Below, one piece after another: positions 30,501 to 36,585 of a stretch of 64,000 bases of DNA. The translations under genes were made by a program, and so were the position numbers. Origin of the DNA: Bacteroidales bacterium Phil12 (GTDB lineage Bacteria > Bacteroidota > Bacteroidia > Bacteroidales > P3). The stretch is from NCBI GenBank assembly GCA_002633275.1, contig NWBO01000151.1, positions 62,001 to 126,000 on the forward strand, written 5' to 3'. The stretch's first letter is position 1; each line of letters begins with the position of its first letter. The notes under the pieces were generated by a model. The model was not told the origin of the DNA. It saw only the letters and a program-made list of their open reading frames with translations, and searched no databases.

Positions 30501-30605
30501 TTTACTATCGATGAAAAGTTAAAAGAAGGCAAAAACGAGTTAAAAGTTGTCGTAACCGACGCAAAAAGTAATAAAAGAACAGTAAATTTCACTATTTTCA
30601 AATAA
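27531..30605 (+). CDS. In-frame fusion: MATE efflux transporter + M23 peptidase
   Basis: A 1024-residue open frame holding two proteins normally encoded separately. Residues 1-436 are a MATE-family multidrug/toxin efflux transporter with about 12 membrane helices, starting at GTG 27531 (MDFTKGKIGKQIFIF). Residue 437 is an internal ATG (28839) that begins what looks like a complete lipoprotein signal peptide with lipobox LISC (lipid cysteine at residue 457). The rest is an M23/LytM zinc endopeptidase, with H509 and D513 in HSGLD and H614/H616 in HLH, plus a C-terminal beta-rich region. The intact signal peptide suggests either internal initiation at 28839 or recent loss of the MATE stop codon. 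Domain calls are firm; expression as a single chain is uncertain. Confidence 0.85.
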   Translation: MDFTKGKIGKQIFIFSIPLILGNLFQQLYTLVNSAFVGNYLGVDALAAVGSCYPVVFFITSMVLGIGSGGSVVVSHYYGAKQHKEIHDIISTFYIFFMILGIVICAGSIIFADPLFSLLSMEEAVKHLAVKYFQIYMVGMFFSVLFHSAISILRGLGDSSTQLYFLIPANIINIILSYVFLGVLHWGVEASALASLISQFLAFATLFVYLHKTHEYVRLPFKHLTFNRKYLKQIVSIGVPTGVQQSVVSLTQILILWLVVKFGTNATAAYSAAMRIESIALLFVLNICQALTSFVGMNMGANLQQRAKKGLYSSLKIMAIVSLATMIVFCVFNTQLMKLFTSEDEVILIGNQYLIVSGIFWFLFCWQMIYTAFFRGAGKASITMIISIFSLWIIRYPASYLLSLKYQTLGIWLGAPIAWIAGVIIYLIFFKPNLLKMKSIVKTMPCILVITFCLISCNSKAQQEKDCENNMIEIQPYYDQYPQDYFISPLTIPLSSTGSFAELRGSHFHSGLDIRTNGRCGYAVIAPADGYVSRIKVQAYGGGKNLYIAHPNGYSTVYMHLQEYKGQIADFVKDYQYNHKCYIFDYSFEAPKIYVKKGDTIALSGESGMVEGPHLHYEIRNSKTEQPINPLLFGLDLADTIAPNIVSLAVTPIKNSFVDSSSQSKVIHLNNDTSFHQLDTINCYGSVYFSILAYDASENSSTRNGVWKSELFVDDTMIFSHHIETFSFSDYGYVDATINYPLYIKTNKRMLCSRRLDNGVLPFNTYKNKGILDVKTDSTYLITWRLTDLKGNSTSYSFYVNGVNAPIETENNNAARNSKHFAFDKENTYTANDGSTFIFPKNSLYEDIEFVYSSSKGKYSNIHKLHTIYEPVKKKFRIKIKPYAIDSKLKDKYLIVKINSKGGKSSVGGVLKNGFIETTTGDFGTFAVWIDTIPPTIKAVNFKDNKKLSKHQKTLKVRISDNLSGVSTYNGYLNGEWVLMEFDGKRAILTFTIDEKLKEGKNELKVVVTDAKSNKRTVNFTIFK

Positions 30606-30685
30606 AATAATCGCTTACCAAGTAAAATTTTTCTTACTGATATTCAATCATATTCACAATACTATAAAAAAAAGTCTAAAAGATA

Positions 30686-30717
30686 TTTGGTCAGTATCAA
30701 AAAAGATAGTACTTTTG
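30686..30717 (+). promoter_or_regulatory. Bacteroidetes-type promoter for tRNA-Lys
   Basis: TTTG at 30686-30689, 20-bp spacer, TACTTTTG at 30710-30717. This matches the Bacteroidetes consensus. The mature tRNA starts 20 bp downstream. Confidence 0.75.
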
Positions 30718-30736
30718 CAAAGTCAAATTCAACGGA

Positions 30737-30809
30737 GACTAATTAGCTCAGCAGGTAGAGCACATCCCTTTTAAGGATGGGGTCCTGGGTTCGAATCCCA
30801 GATTAGTCA
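30737..30809 (+). tRNA. tRNA-Lys (anticodon TTT)
   Basis: A 73-nt cloverleaf. The acceptor stem GACTAAT pairs with ATTAGTC, followed by discriminator A. The anticodon stem CATCC/GGATG encloses loop CTTTTAA with anticodon TTT at 30770-30772. The T arm is CTGGG-TTCGAAT-CCCAG. CCA is not encoded. Confidence 0.97.
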
Positions 30810-30846
30810 CACATAATTTTAAAAGTTTCATAATAATTGGGTTTTG

Positions 30847-30877
30847 GCTCCTATTCGTCCTGAATAGGGGCTTTTTT
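30847..30877 (+). terminator. Intrinsic terminator of tRNA-Lys
   Basis: Stem GCTCCTATTC (30847-30856) with GAATAGGGGC (30862-30871), 5-nt loop, then six T. A textbook rho-independent terminator. Confidence 0.85.
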
Positions 30878-30964
30878 GTTGGGTTATGGAAGCACGAATT
30901 TACATATAACCATTCCCATCATCATATATAGTAATGCCTTTTTCAATGTTTGTCATATTTTTAC

Positions 30965-30972
30965 TAATTTTG
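30965..30972 (+). promoter_or_regulatory. Candidate -7 box for the cupin gene
   Basis: TAATTTTG followed by CAAAAC. It lies 156 bp before the cupin ATG, so the 5' untranslated region would contain the whole of array F. A TTTG at 30949 is closer than the usual -33 spacing. Confidence 0.45.
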
Positions 30973-31010
30973 CAAAACAAAATTTCAAGACGTATTATCG
31001 CGATTTTGTT

Positions 31011-31115
31011 TATTAACACTATCAAAATAGTGTGAGTGATTAATAAATTAATGTGAGTGATTATTTTGTTAGTGTGAGTAACGAATAAATAAACGTGAGA
31101 AAACGAATAAATAAA
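31011..31115 (+). repeat. 21-bp phased intergenic array F (5 units)
   Basis: Five exact 21-bp units: one starting TATTAACACTATC, then four starting GTGAGTGATTAAT, GTGAGTGATTATT, GTGAGTAACGAAT and GTGAGAAAACGAA. It ends 12 bp before the cupin ATG. This array is almost purely of the GTGAG word type. Confidence 0.85.
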
Positions 31116-31127
31116 AACATAAAAGAA

Positions 31128-31463
31128 ATGATTTTAGACTTTTCAAAAATGGAGGTTACCGTTCTTAAAAATTTCAAAGGCGGTGCAAAGGAAATGTTTG
31201 TTAAAATGTTTGCCGATGATAAAAACAAAATAATGCTTTCCGTGTTGAAACCCGGTGCTTCTATCGGTTACCACAAACACGAAAACAATTGCGAAATAAT
31301 TTTTATGATAAAAGGCAACGCTATGATTAATTACGACAACGAAACACTCAGATTAAACAACGGCCAAGCCTTTTACTGCCCTATGGGACACTCTCACGAT
31401 TTGGTCAATGACACCGATGATGAAATTATGTTCTTTGCCGTCGTTCCCGAATTGGCTCAATAA
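31128..31463 (+). CDS. Small cupin-domain protein
   Basis: A 111-residue single-domain cupin. Motif 1 is GYHKHENNCEIIFMIKG and motif 2 is GQAFYCPMGHSHDLVN, supplying His and Glu ligands for a metal ion. I use the ATG at 31128 (MILDFSKMEV); a GTG 33 bp upstream lies inside array F. Single-domain cupins of this kind act as isomerases, dioxygenases or ligand sensors, and no specific activity can be assigned. It is monocistronic, with its own -7 box and a strong terminator behind it. Confidence 0.85.
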   Translation: MILDFSKMEVTVLKNFKGGAKEMFVKMFADDKNKIMLSVLKPGASIGYHKHENNCEIIFMIKGNAMINYDNETLRLNNGQAFYCPMGHSHDLVNDTDDEIMFFAVVPELAQ

Positions 31464-31490
31464 AACATCTACAACATAATTCCACAAAAC

Positions 31491-31534
31491 AAAAGGTGCG
31501 TAACAATGATTTTAGAATTTGTTACGCACCTTTT
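31491..31534. terminator. Bidirectional terminator
   Basis: Perfect 16-bp inverted repeat AAAAGGTGCGTAACAA / TTGTTACGCACCTTTT with a 12-nt loop, between the converging cupin (plus) and the gene at 31585 (minus). The flanking A and T runs suit both directions. Confidence 0.8.
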
Positions 31535-31584
31535 CTATTTACATCATTATTTCGTTCCAACCGAACAAAATAATGACATCTTTG

Positions 31585-33801
31585 TTACTTATTCATCTTT
31601 TGGAATTTGATTAGTTTTTTCTTGTATTCTTTCAAAAAATACTTAAACCATTTATCATTATTGTATTTATCCGCAATTCGATACGATTGTTCAATCTTTT
31701 CCTGTCGCTTCATATTCTCAAATGCCATAAGATTACCAATACGTTTCTGTGCTTTTTTGGCGTGCTTTGCCTTATAGCCCATTTCTTTCAATGCACCCAA
31801 AGACTCAATAGCACCTTCGTATTGCTTGTATTTAATCAAATCATCGGTTGTTTTGATTGCCAATTTATCACTACCGAATTGCGCCATAATTTCACGCAAT
31901 GGCGTATGATAAACACTCATCTCACCCAATTTATTCTTATTATAAAACAATTCCAACTTCGCATACTCGATAAAGTACTTGGTTGTGTCGCCTTCTGCCA
32001 ACAATTTATCTATTTCTTCCTTTTGTTTAACATATTCAAGCGGCTCTTCTATCTGACGTTTCAAAGAACGAATTTTTGTTTTATCCAAACGGCATTCATT
32101 GTTACCCTTAATCTGCATCGCCGTATTGATATACGTCTCCGCCGTGTAGAAATCGTTTTTACGAATACACTCCAAAATATCATAAACCAACACGTTTATC
32201 TCTTCTTGCTTCTTCTGGCAAACTTTGTTGTCTATCGCACGCAGATAAGAGTTCATAATGCGGACAATAGCCGTATCTTGCTGCATATTGTAGGCTTCTA
32301 TCAAATCATTGGTAAGTGCCACCAAAGAATCCGCTTGCTCTGTGTTGCCTTGGAATATACAATACTCTGCCTTGGACATACGTTTTGCCGTTATCTCTCT
32401 TATTGCCCTTACATACATATCTGAAACGGCTTGCTTGTCCCCTTCCATTTTCGCCAAGCGGTTGGCTTTCTCCAAAACCTCTAAGGCTTTCTCATAGTTA
32501 TTGACTTGCATAAACTGTCGGGTCTCAAAAAACTTCTCATCGACCTGCTTATCTATTGCCTTGGTCTTGGTTGCCGCCACAGCCACACTTTGCGACGGCT
32601 GTTTGTTATCCGAACTTTCTATATAATCTTTCTCAATCTGTGCCACTTCTTGCTCAGGCGGAGATACCGTATCCTTAATATAATTGTTGTACTCTATACT
32701 ATATCCCGTATTTTGAGCAACATTTTCCAACGAATCCAATTTCGCATCACTCGGCGTGCTGCTTCCGTTCAACAACGCTATTTGTTTCAAAACAGAGTTC
32801 TCATACTCCCCTCCTACCATTGCCGAAAGTTCTTTGGCTTTGAACAACAAATCCGTTCGAGCCTCTTTATTCTTCGCTTCGGGCATCGATTTGGCTTGCT
32901 TTAAGTAACCATCAACAACTATATGCACCACCTGTTCAAACGAAGCATTGTCGTCAATGGCATCTCTATTCCTCTGAAAATAATCGTATGTGTTTTCCAC
33001 AAAATCGCCTGCAACCTTTAACTCTCCTTTTGAGATAGCCTTTTTCGTTATATCTATATGGTTATCGTAAATTCCTTTCTGACAAATTTCCAAGTTCTTC
33101 TTAACGATATTTCCTCTGCAAATACCCAAATTATCTTTCTTACACCAAGTATCAAGTTCATTCAAAATATCATAAGCATAAGCATACTTACCTTGTTTTA
33201 TCAAAGAAAGCGATTGCAATAAATTCTTATCATACGCATACGCCAACAGGTTTTGACAAAGCATCTTCTCCTCTTCCGTCGGCTTCATATTGGTAATAAT
33301 ATCCGTAAGGCGGTCTGTTGTCTTTATTATCTTACCGCTATCCAAACTCATCTTGCTCAATTCGTATTGAGCCATAATATTATCGTTTTTCAAAGCAATG
33401 GCTTTTTGCAAATACTCGTACGCCTGCGATTTCTTGTTATCCGCCAAAAGACTGACAGCCTTAGTATAATATATGCCCGACGCCCTCGGAGTAATGAAAT
33501 CCACAACTTCTTTGTTGTGCTTGACAATTGCTTTAAGTTCTATGATTTTGTTATAAATCTCTTTGTCTCCGCTGTAACGCTGATTTTCTTCTAAGAACTG
33601 CGATGCCTTTTCTATTTGATATGAATACACGGCAATCATATCTATTTTGTCTGCCGATATGGAAGATATTGTTTTTATATGTTTATCAAAATTTTTGATA
33701 AGGTCTTTTTTCTGAACATCGCTCAGCGTCTGCGAAAAAGCACTTATTGAACCTAACAACATAAATGCAATCAGCACTATTCTTTTTGCCACGTCTTTCA
33801 T
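31585..33801 (-). CDS. Exported helical-repeat protein, function unknown
   Basis: A 738-residue protein with a signal peptide (MKDVAKRIVLIAFMLLGSISAFSQ). I start at 33801; the in-frame ATG at 33828 would put nine polar residues ahead of it. The body is rich in Lys, Glu, Ala and Leu, with helix pairs that look TPR-like (for example AVSLLADNKKSQAYEYLQKA near residue 114 and QVNNYEKALEVLEKANRLAK near 430). A low-complexity segment rich in Ser, Val and Ala near 400-420 separates two halves. No enzymatic motif is visible. A periplasmic scaffold or assembly factor is a reasonable guess. It is monocistronic, with a good promoter at 33846-33875. Confidence 0.75.
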   Translation of the reverse strand: MKDVAKRIVLIAFMLLGSISAFSQTLSDVQKKDLIKNFDKHIKTISSISADKIDMIAVYSYQIEKASQFLEENQRYSGDKEIYNKIIELKAIVKHNKEVVDFITPRASGIYYTKAVSLLADNKKSQAYEYLQKAIALKNDNIMAQYELSKMSLDSGKIIKTTDRLTDIITNMKPTEEEKMLCQNLLAYAYDKNLLQSLSLIKQGKYAYAYDILNELDTWCKKDNLGICRGNIVKKNLEICQKGIYDNHIDITKKAISKGELKVAGDFVENTYDYFQRNRDAIDDNASFEQVVHIVVDGYLKQAKSMPEAKNKEARTDLLFKAKELSAMVGGEYENSVLKQIALLNGSSTPSDAKLDSLENVAQNTGYSIEYNNYIKDTVSPPEQEVAQIEKDYIESSDNKQPSQSVAVAATKTKAIDKQVDEKFFETRQFMQVNNYEKALEVLEKANRLAKMEGDKQAVSDMYVRAIREITAKRMSKAEYCIFQGNTEQADSLVALTNDLIEAYNMQQDTAIVRIMNSYLRAIDNKVCQKKQEEINVLVYDILECIRKNDFYTAETYINTAMQIKGNNECRLDKTKIRSLKRQIEEPLEYVKQKEEIDKLLAEGDTTKYFIEYAKLELFYNKNKLGEMSVYHTPLREIMAQFGSDKLAIKTTDDLIKYKQYEGAIESLGALKEMGYKAKHAKKAQKRIGNLMAFENMKRQEKIEQSYRIADKYNNDKWFKYFLKEYKKKLIKFQKMNK

Positions 33802-33845
33802 TGTAATATATCTTTTGCTAAATCCCATATTGATTATTTGAACGG

Positions 33846-33875
33846 CAAAGGTAATACAAAAATTTGGTTTATCAA
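33846..33875 (-). promoter_or_regulatory. Bacteroidetes-type promoter
   Basis: On the minus strand, TTG at 33873-33875, 19-bp spacer, TACCTTTG at 33846-33853, driving the exported repeat protein at 33801. Confidence 0.65.
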
Positions 33876-33998
33876 CCTACGCAATTCCAATTTACCATAC
33901 ATTTGCTTAACCTATATGTTTTTTGTAATTATTTAATCATTACTTGTTTTGCCGAAATAACGGAAAGCAACACATTTCAAAAATTTCCGTCCCAAATT

Positions 33999-34029
33999 TT
34001 TGTCAGTTTATCAAAAGTTTGTGCCTTTG
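33999..34029 (+). promoter_or_regulatory. Candidate promoter for a short transcript
   Basis: TTTG at 33999-34002, 19-bp spacer, TGCCTTTG at 34022-34029. The -7 box has G instead of A at its second position. It points at a short frame starting at 34053 and a terminator-like hairpin ending at 34222. Confidence 0.45.
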
Positions 34030-34052
34030 CAACCGTTAAACGAATTGAAACA

Positions 34053-34340
34053 ATGACCAAAACAATCGCAAATATCAGAAACAAAAACGTAACTATCTCT
34101 GCCCTAACCGTTAGGAGAGGAGATTTTAATATTGCGATAGTAGATACAAAGGATTTAATAATTAATATATATAATAAGGTATGCAGGTATGCTCATAAAA
34201 GTGCGTCTGCATATCTTTTTTTGTTCTGTAACAAGCAAGTGAGACAATATGCAAGGAAGTCAAAGTTGGTTGCACACTGTCAAGTGCCGAAACGGCTTTG
34301 GCAATGGACGAAATCAACGATGTCATATTGGTTTATTTGA
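34053..34340 (+). pseudogene. Possible degraded gene or short RNA/peptide gene
   Basis: An ATG at 34053 opens a 95-codon frame. Only the first 40 or so codons look protein-like (MTKTIANIRNKNVTISALTV onwards). A hairpin with a T run at 34179-34222 then interrupts it. Past the hairpin, a different frame (about 34233-34350) gives a coding-like stretch containing GCTLSSAETALAMDEINDV, suggesting a frameshifted remnant. Alternatively, promoter plus hairpin define an RNA of about 185 nt. I do not recognise the protein and give low confidence to both readings. Confidence 0.35.
34179..34222 (+). terminator. Terminator-like hairpin
   Basis: Stem GTATGCAG / CTGCATAT, extended by one wobble and one GC pair, with a loop of about 20 nt, followed by seven T at 34216-34222. 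Confidence 0.5.
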
Positions 34341-34385
34341 GGCAGGTTAATTTGATAATTTGGTTTATTAGTTTGAAGATTATGT

Positions 34386-34557
34386 TCCAAATACACGAGT
34401 TTTTGTTCCGAAGTGGGAAGTTTTCATTCCAAACACGCCAATTCGTAAAACAGATAGTACTATATAGTATGCATATATAGTACTATCTATGGCTGTACAT
34501 AGTACTATCTACGTCACGAATTGGCGTGTTTGGAACGAAAACCGACGTGTTTGGAAA
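34386..34557. repeat. Palindromic composite element L (21-bp units + three GTAC palindromes)
   Basis: From left to right: three 21-bp units starting TCCAAATACACG, TCCGAAGTGGGA and TCCAAACACGCC (34386-34448); a 20-bp arm at 34427-34446 starting TTCCAAACACG; three copies of palindrome ATAGTACTAT at 34454, 34477 and 34499 (spacing 23 and 22 bp); the perfect inverted copy of the arm at 34516-34535; and a further GTGTTTGGAA word at 34547, 21 bp after the previous one. The 21-bp register can be followed two more degenerate units to the left. It has no coding content. Confidence 0.85.
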
Positions 34558-34597
34558 ATAAACTTCAAACAATGAAGTAGAAAACTGTCAATGAAAA

Positions 34598-34752
34598 AGC
34601 GGAGGTAACGGCGACTACGGTTATAAACGAGACGGCGAGGGAGTAAAACAAGATTACACCGAAGCAGCAAAATGGTTTAGCAAAGCAATGCAGCTGAGGG
34701 AGAAAGCGAAGAAGCATATCAGATATTAGATGAATTGAACGGCTGGAAATAA
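34598..34752 (+). pseudogene. Frameshifted Sel1-like repeat remnant
   Basis: The frame from 34598 encodes GYKRDGEGVKQDYTEAAKWF followed by SKA, the core of a Sel1-like repeat. After SKA the reading must shift frame to continue as AAEGESEEAYQILDELNGWK, which ends at TAA 34750-34752. There is no start codon or upstream repeat, so this is the 3' end of a lost gene. It borders palindromic element L. Confidence 0.65.
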
Positions 34753-34771
34753 CCTTTATTCTAATAAAACA

Positions 34772-34801
34772 AAGGGGACGTATTTTTCAATTCGTCCCCT
34801 T
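34772..34801 (-). terminator. Terminator of the pyrBI operon
   Basis: Inverted repeat AAGGGGACG (34772-34780) / CGTCCCCTT (34793-34801) with a 12-nt loop. On the minus strand it is followed by TGTTTTATT, 60 bp beyond the pyrI stop. Confidence 0.7.
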
Positions 34802-34860
34802 ATTGTGTTTAATAAATAAACGTTCCTTAATATCAAATACCTTCAAAGTAAATCTCTTTA

Positions 34861-35319
34861 TTAGTCGTTAAAAACTATTTCTTGCATTGTTTTCTCACAA
34901 TAGTGGCATTGAATACTCAATGGGTCTTTGCCAACAACCTCAAATTGGGTGTCAATCTCCTCAACGTTTGTGATACAATTAGGATTGATGCACTTAACGA
35001 TTTTATGGATTTGATGAGGAATTTCAAGACTTTTCTTCTCCTTTATCTCATAATCCTTGATAGTTATGATTGTTGCCGTAGGAGCAATGATTGCTATCTT
35101 ATCCAATTCCTCTTGCGTGAAGTATTTGTTTTTAATCTTCAAGATACCTTTCTTGCCGTACTTCTTGCTACTAAGATTTGTTCCAATCAAAACCTCATCT
35201 TCATAACTATCCAAGCCCAATATACTGACCACTTTGAAAACTCTGTCCGCCTGAATATGGTCTATAACGGTACCGTTAGCTATTTTTTCAACTACAAGTT
35301 CTTTATTATTTGTTGTCAT
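34861..35319 (-). CDS. pyrI: Aspartate carbamoyltransferase regulatory subunit
   Basis: A 152-residue regulatory chain of aspartate transcarbamoylase. The N-terminal domain binds effector nucleotides (GTVIDHIQADRVFKVVSILG). The C-terminal zinc domain has all four ligands, C110, C115, C138 and C141 (CINPNC and CHYC), which hold the contact to PyrB. In enteric enzymes CTP inhibits and ATP activates through this chain. It follows pyrB by 21 bp on the same strand, so the two form an operon. The presence of PyrI indicates an allosterically regulated B-type ATCase. Confidence 0.96.
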   Translation of the reverse strand: MTTNNKELVVEKIANGTVIDHIQADRVFKVVSILGLDSYEDEVLIGTNLSSKKYGKKGILKIKNKYFTQEELDKIAIIAPTATIITIKDYEIKEKKSLEIPHQIHKIVKCINPNCITNVEEIDTQFEVVGKDPLSIQCHYCEKTMQEIVFND

Positions 35320-35340
35320 GACTTTATCTCCTATGTTTAA

Positions 35341-36270
35341 TTATTTAACTTTATCTGCGTAACCAAGTATAGATGCTATCAATGCCTGACGAACATACAT
35401 TCCGTTTTGTGCCTGTTGGAAATAGTATGCGTATGGCGTTTTATCAACGTCCATTGCAATCTCATTAACTCTTGGCAACGGGTGTAAAACTTTCATATTA
35501 TCCTTGCAGCCTTTAAGAGTTGCGGCAGTCATTATGTAAGCATTCTTAACTTTTTCGTATTCTAACTGATCCGGAAATCTTTCTTTTTGAATACGGGTCA
35601 TATATATGATGTCGGCGAAAGGTACAACGTCTTCCAATTTATCATATTCGTAGTACTTCAATCCCGAATTGGTTGCGAAATTCTTTACATTCTCAGGCAT
35701 TGCCAACGATTCAGGAGAAACAAAATGAAATTCCGCATTGAAATTACTCATAGCCTGAACCAATGAATGTACGGTACGACCATATTTCAAATCACCTACC
35801 ATGGCAATCTTTAAGTTATCCAACGTACCTTGTGTTTTACGAATGGAATACAAGTCCAACATACATTGCGTCGGATGTTGATTTGCTCCGTCGCCTGCAT
35901 TGATTAAAGGAACGGGAGAAACCTCGCTTGCATATCTCGATGCGCCGTCTTTATGGTGTCTCATAACGATGATGTCCGTGTATGAAGAAACCATTTTGAT
36001 TGTATCGTGCAAACTCTCGCCTTTTTGCAAAGAAGTAGCGGAAGGATTTGAAAAACCGATAACACGCGCTCCCAAACGATTGGCGGCAGTTTCAAAACTC
36101 AATCTTGTACGTGTTGAAGGCTCAAAGAATAACGAACCCACAACTTTGTCATTCAATATCGGCTGATTGGGATTTTTTTCAAATTTTTCAGCCAAATCCA
36201 ATACCGTCAAATAATCCTCTTTCGTGTAGTCGGTAATTGAAATCAAGTTTTTACCTTTAAGATTTGTCAT
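35341..36270 (-). CDS. pyrB: Aspartate carbamoyltransferase catalytic subunit
   Basis: A 309-residue enzyme catalysing carbamoyl phosphate plus aspartate to carbamoyl aspartate, the committed step of pyrimidine synthesis. Key motifs are STRTRLSFE at 52-60 (carbamoyl phosphate binding), HPTQ near 132 and HPLPRVNEI near 266. I start at 36270 ([15 protein letters not shown]); an upstream in-frame ATG at 36327 adds a lysine/asparagine-rich stretch that does not belong to the family. The 315-bp leader upstream holds a promoter, a short ORF, a terminator-like hairpin and a weak 21-bp array, suggesting transcriptional attenuation. Confidence 0.96.
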   Translation of the reverse strand: MTNLKGKNLISITDYTKEDYLTVLDLAEKFEKNPNQPILNDKVVGSLFFEPSTRTRLSFETAANRLGARVIGFSNPSATSLQKGESLHDTIKMVSSYTDIIVMRHHKDGASRYASEVSPVPLINAGDGANQHPTQCMLDLYSIRKTQGTLDNLKIAMVGDLKYGRTVHSLVQAMSNFNAEFHFVSPESLAMPENVKNFATNSGLKYYEYDKLEDVVPFADIIYMTRIQKERFPDQLEYEKVKNAYIMTAATLKGCKDNMKVLHPLPRVNEIAMDVDKTPYAYYFQQAQNGMYVRQALIASILGYADKVK

Positions 36271-36322
36271 GATTGTGTTGTTTTTATTATTTTTAACTTT
36301 CTTTTTTCTATTGTGTAACAAG

Positions 36323-36385
36323 AACAAATTTTTGTTAATATTCAGTAAATTTTTGTTTAACGTTGTTTCGCTAATATCTCACACT
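36323..36385 (-). repeat. Degenerate 21-bp phased array G (3 units)
   Basis: Three 21-bp steps on the minus strand starting AGTGTGAGATATTAG, AACGTTAAACAAA and GAATATTAACAAA. The first resembles a unit of array A. The match is weaker than elsewhere. It begins directly after the T run of the hairpin in the pyrB leader. Confidence 0.45.
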
Positions 36386-36420
36386 AAAAAAAACGGCTTC
36401 CTTGAAAAAAAGAAAACCGC
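36386..36420 (-). terminator. Candidate attenuator hairpin in the pyrB leader
   Basis: On the minus strand, CGGTTTTC pairs imperfectly with GAAGCCG across a T-rich loop, followed by eight T. It is downstream of a promoter and 116 bp before pyrB, which suggests attenuation. It could instead simply end read-through from the TPR lipoprotein gene. Confidence 0.5.
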
Positions 36421-36426
36421 TATAAC

Positions 36427-36513
36427 TCAAATAAAAATATGTATCGAAGAGTTGCTCCTCTGATTGACTCTCTTTGTCGTATCACATAATATAATTATCT
36501 TATCCCCCTTCAT
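36427..36513 (-). CDS. Possible pyrB leader peptide (28 codons)
   Basis: A short frame on the minus strand, from ATG at 36513 to TGA at 36427-36429. It begins MKGDKIIILC and ends SSIHIFI. It stops 7-8 nt before the hairpin at 36386-36420, with a T-rich stretch (CATATTTTTATTTG) at its 3' end. This arrangement resembles the E. coli pyrBI leader, where translation coupled to a U-rich pause controls attenuation. Against it: the -7 box is so close that the mRNA would be almost leaderless. Speculative. Confidence 0.35.
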   Translation of the reverse strand: MKGDKIIILCDTTKRVNQRSNSSIHIFI

Positions 36514-36521
36514 ATTGGTTG

Positions 36522-36529
36522 CAAAATTA
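36522..36529 (-). promoter_or_regulatory. Candidate -7 box for pyrBI
   Basis: TAATTTTG followed by CAACC on the minus strand. A TTG lies 22 bp upstream, slightly longer than usual spacing. Confidence 0.5.
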
Positions 36530-36585
36530 CAACTTATTTTATAATCTGACGCAACAAAAGTGAAAAACTTATTAACAAATGCGTT

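Noticed and set aside
34207-34571. Element L as part of a classical IS
   Set aside because: It has no transposase frame and its inverted arms lie inside phased units rather than at the ends.
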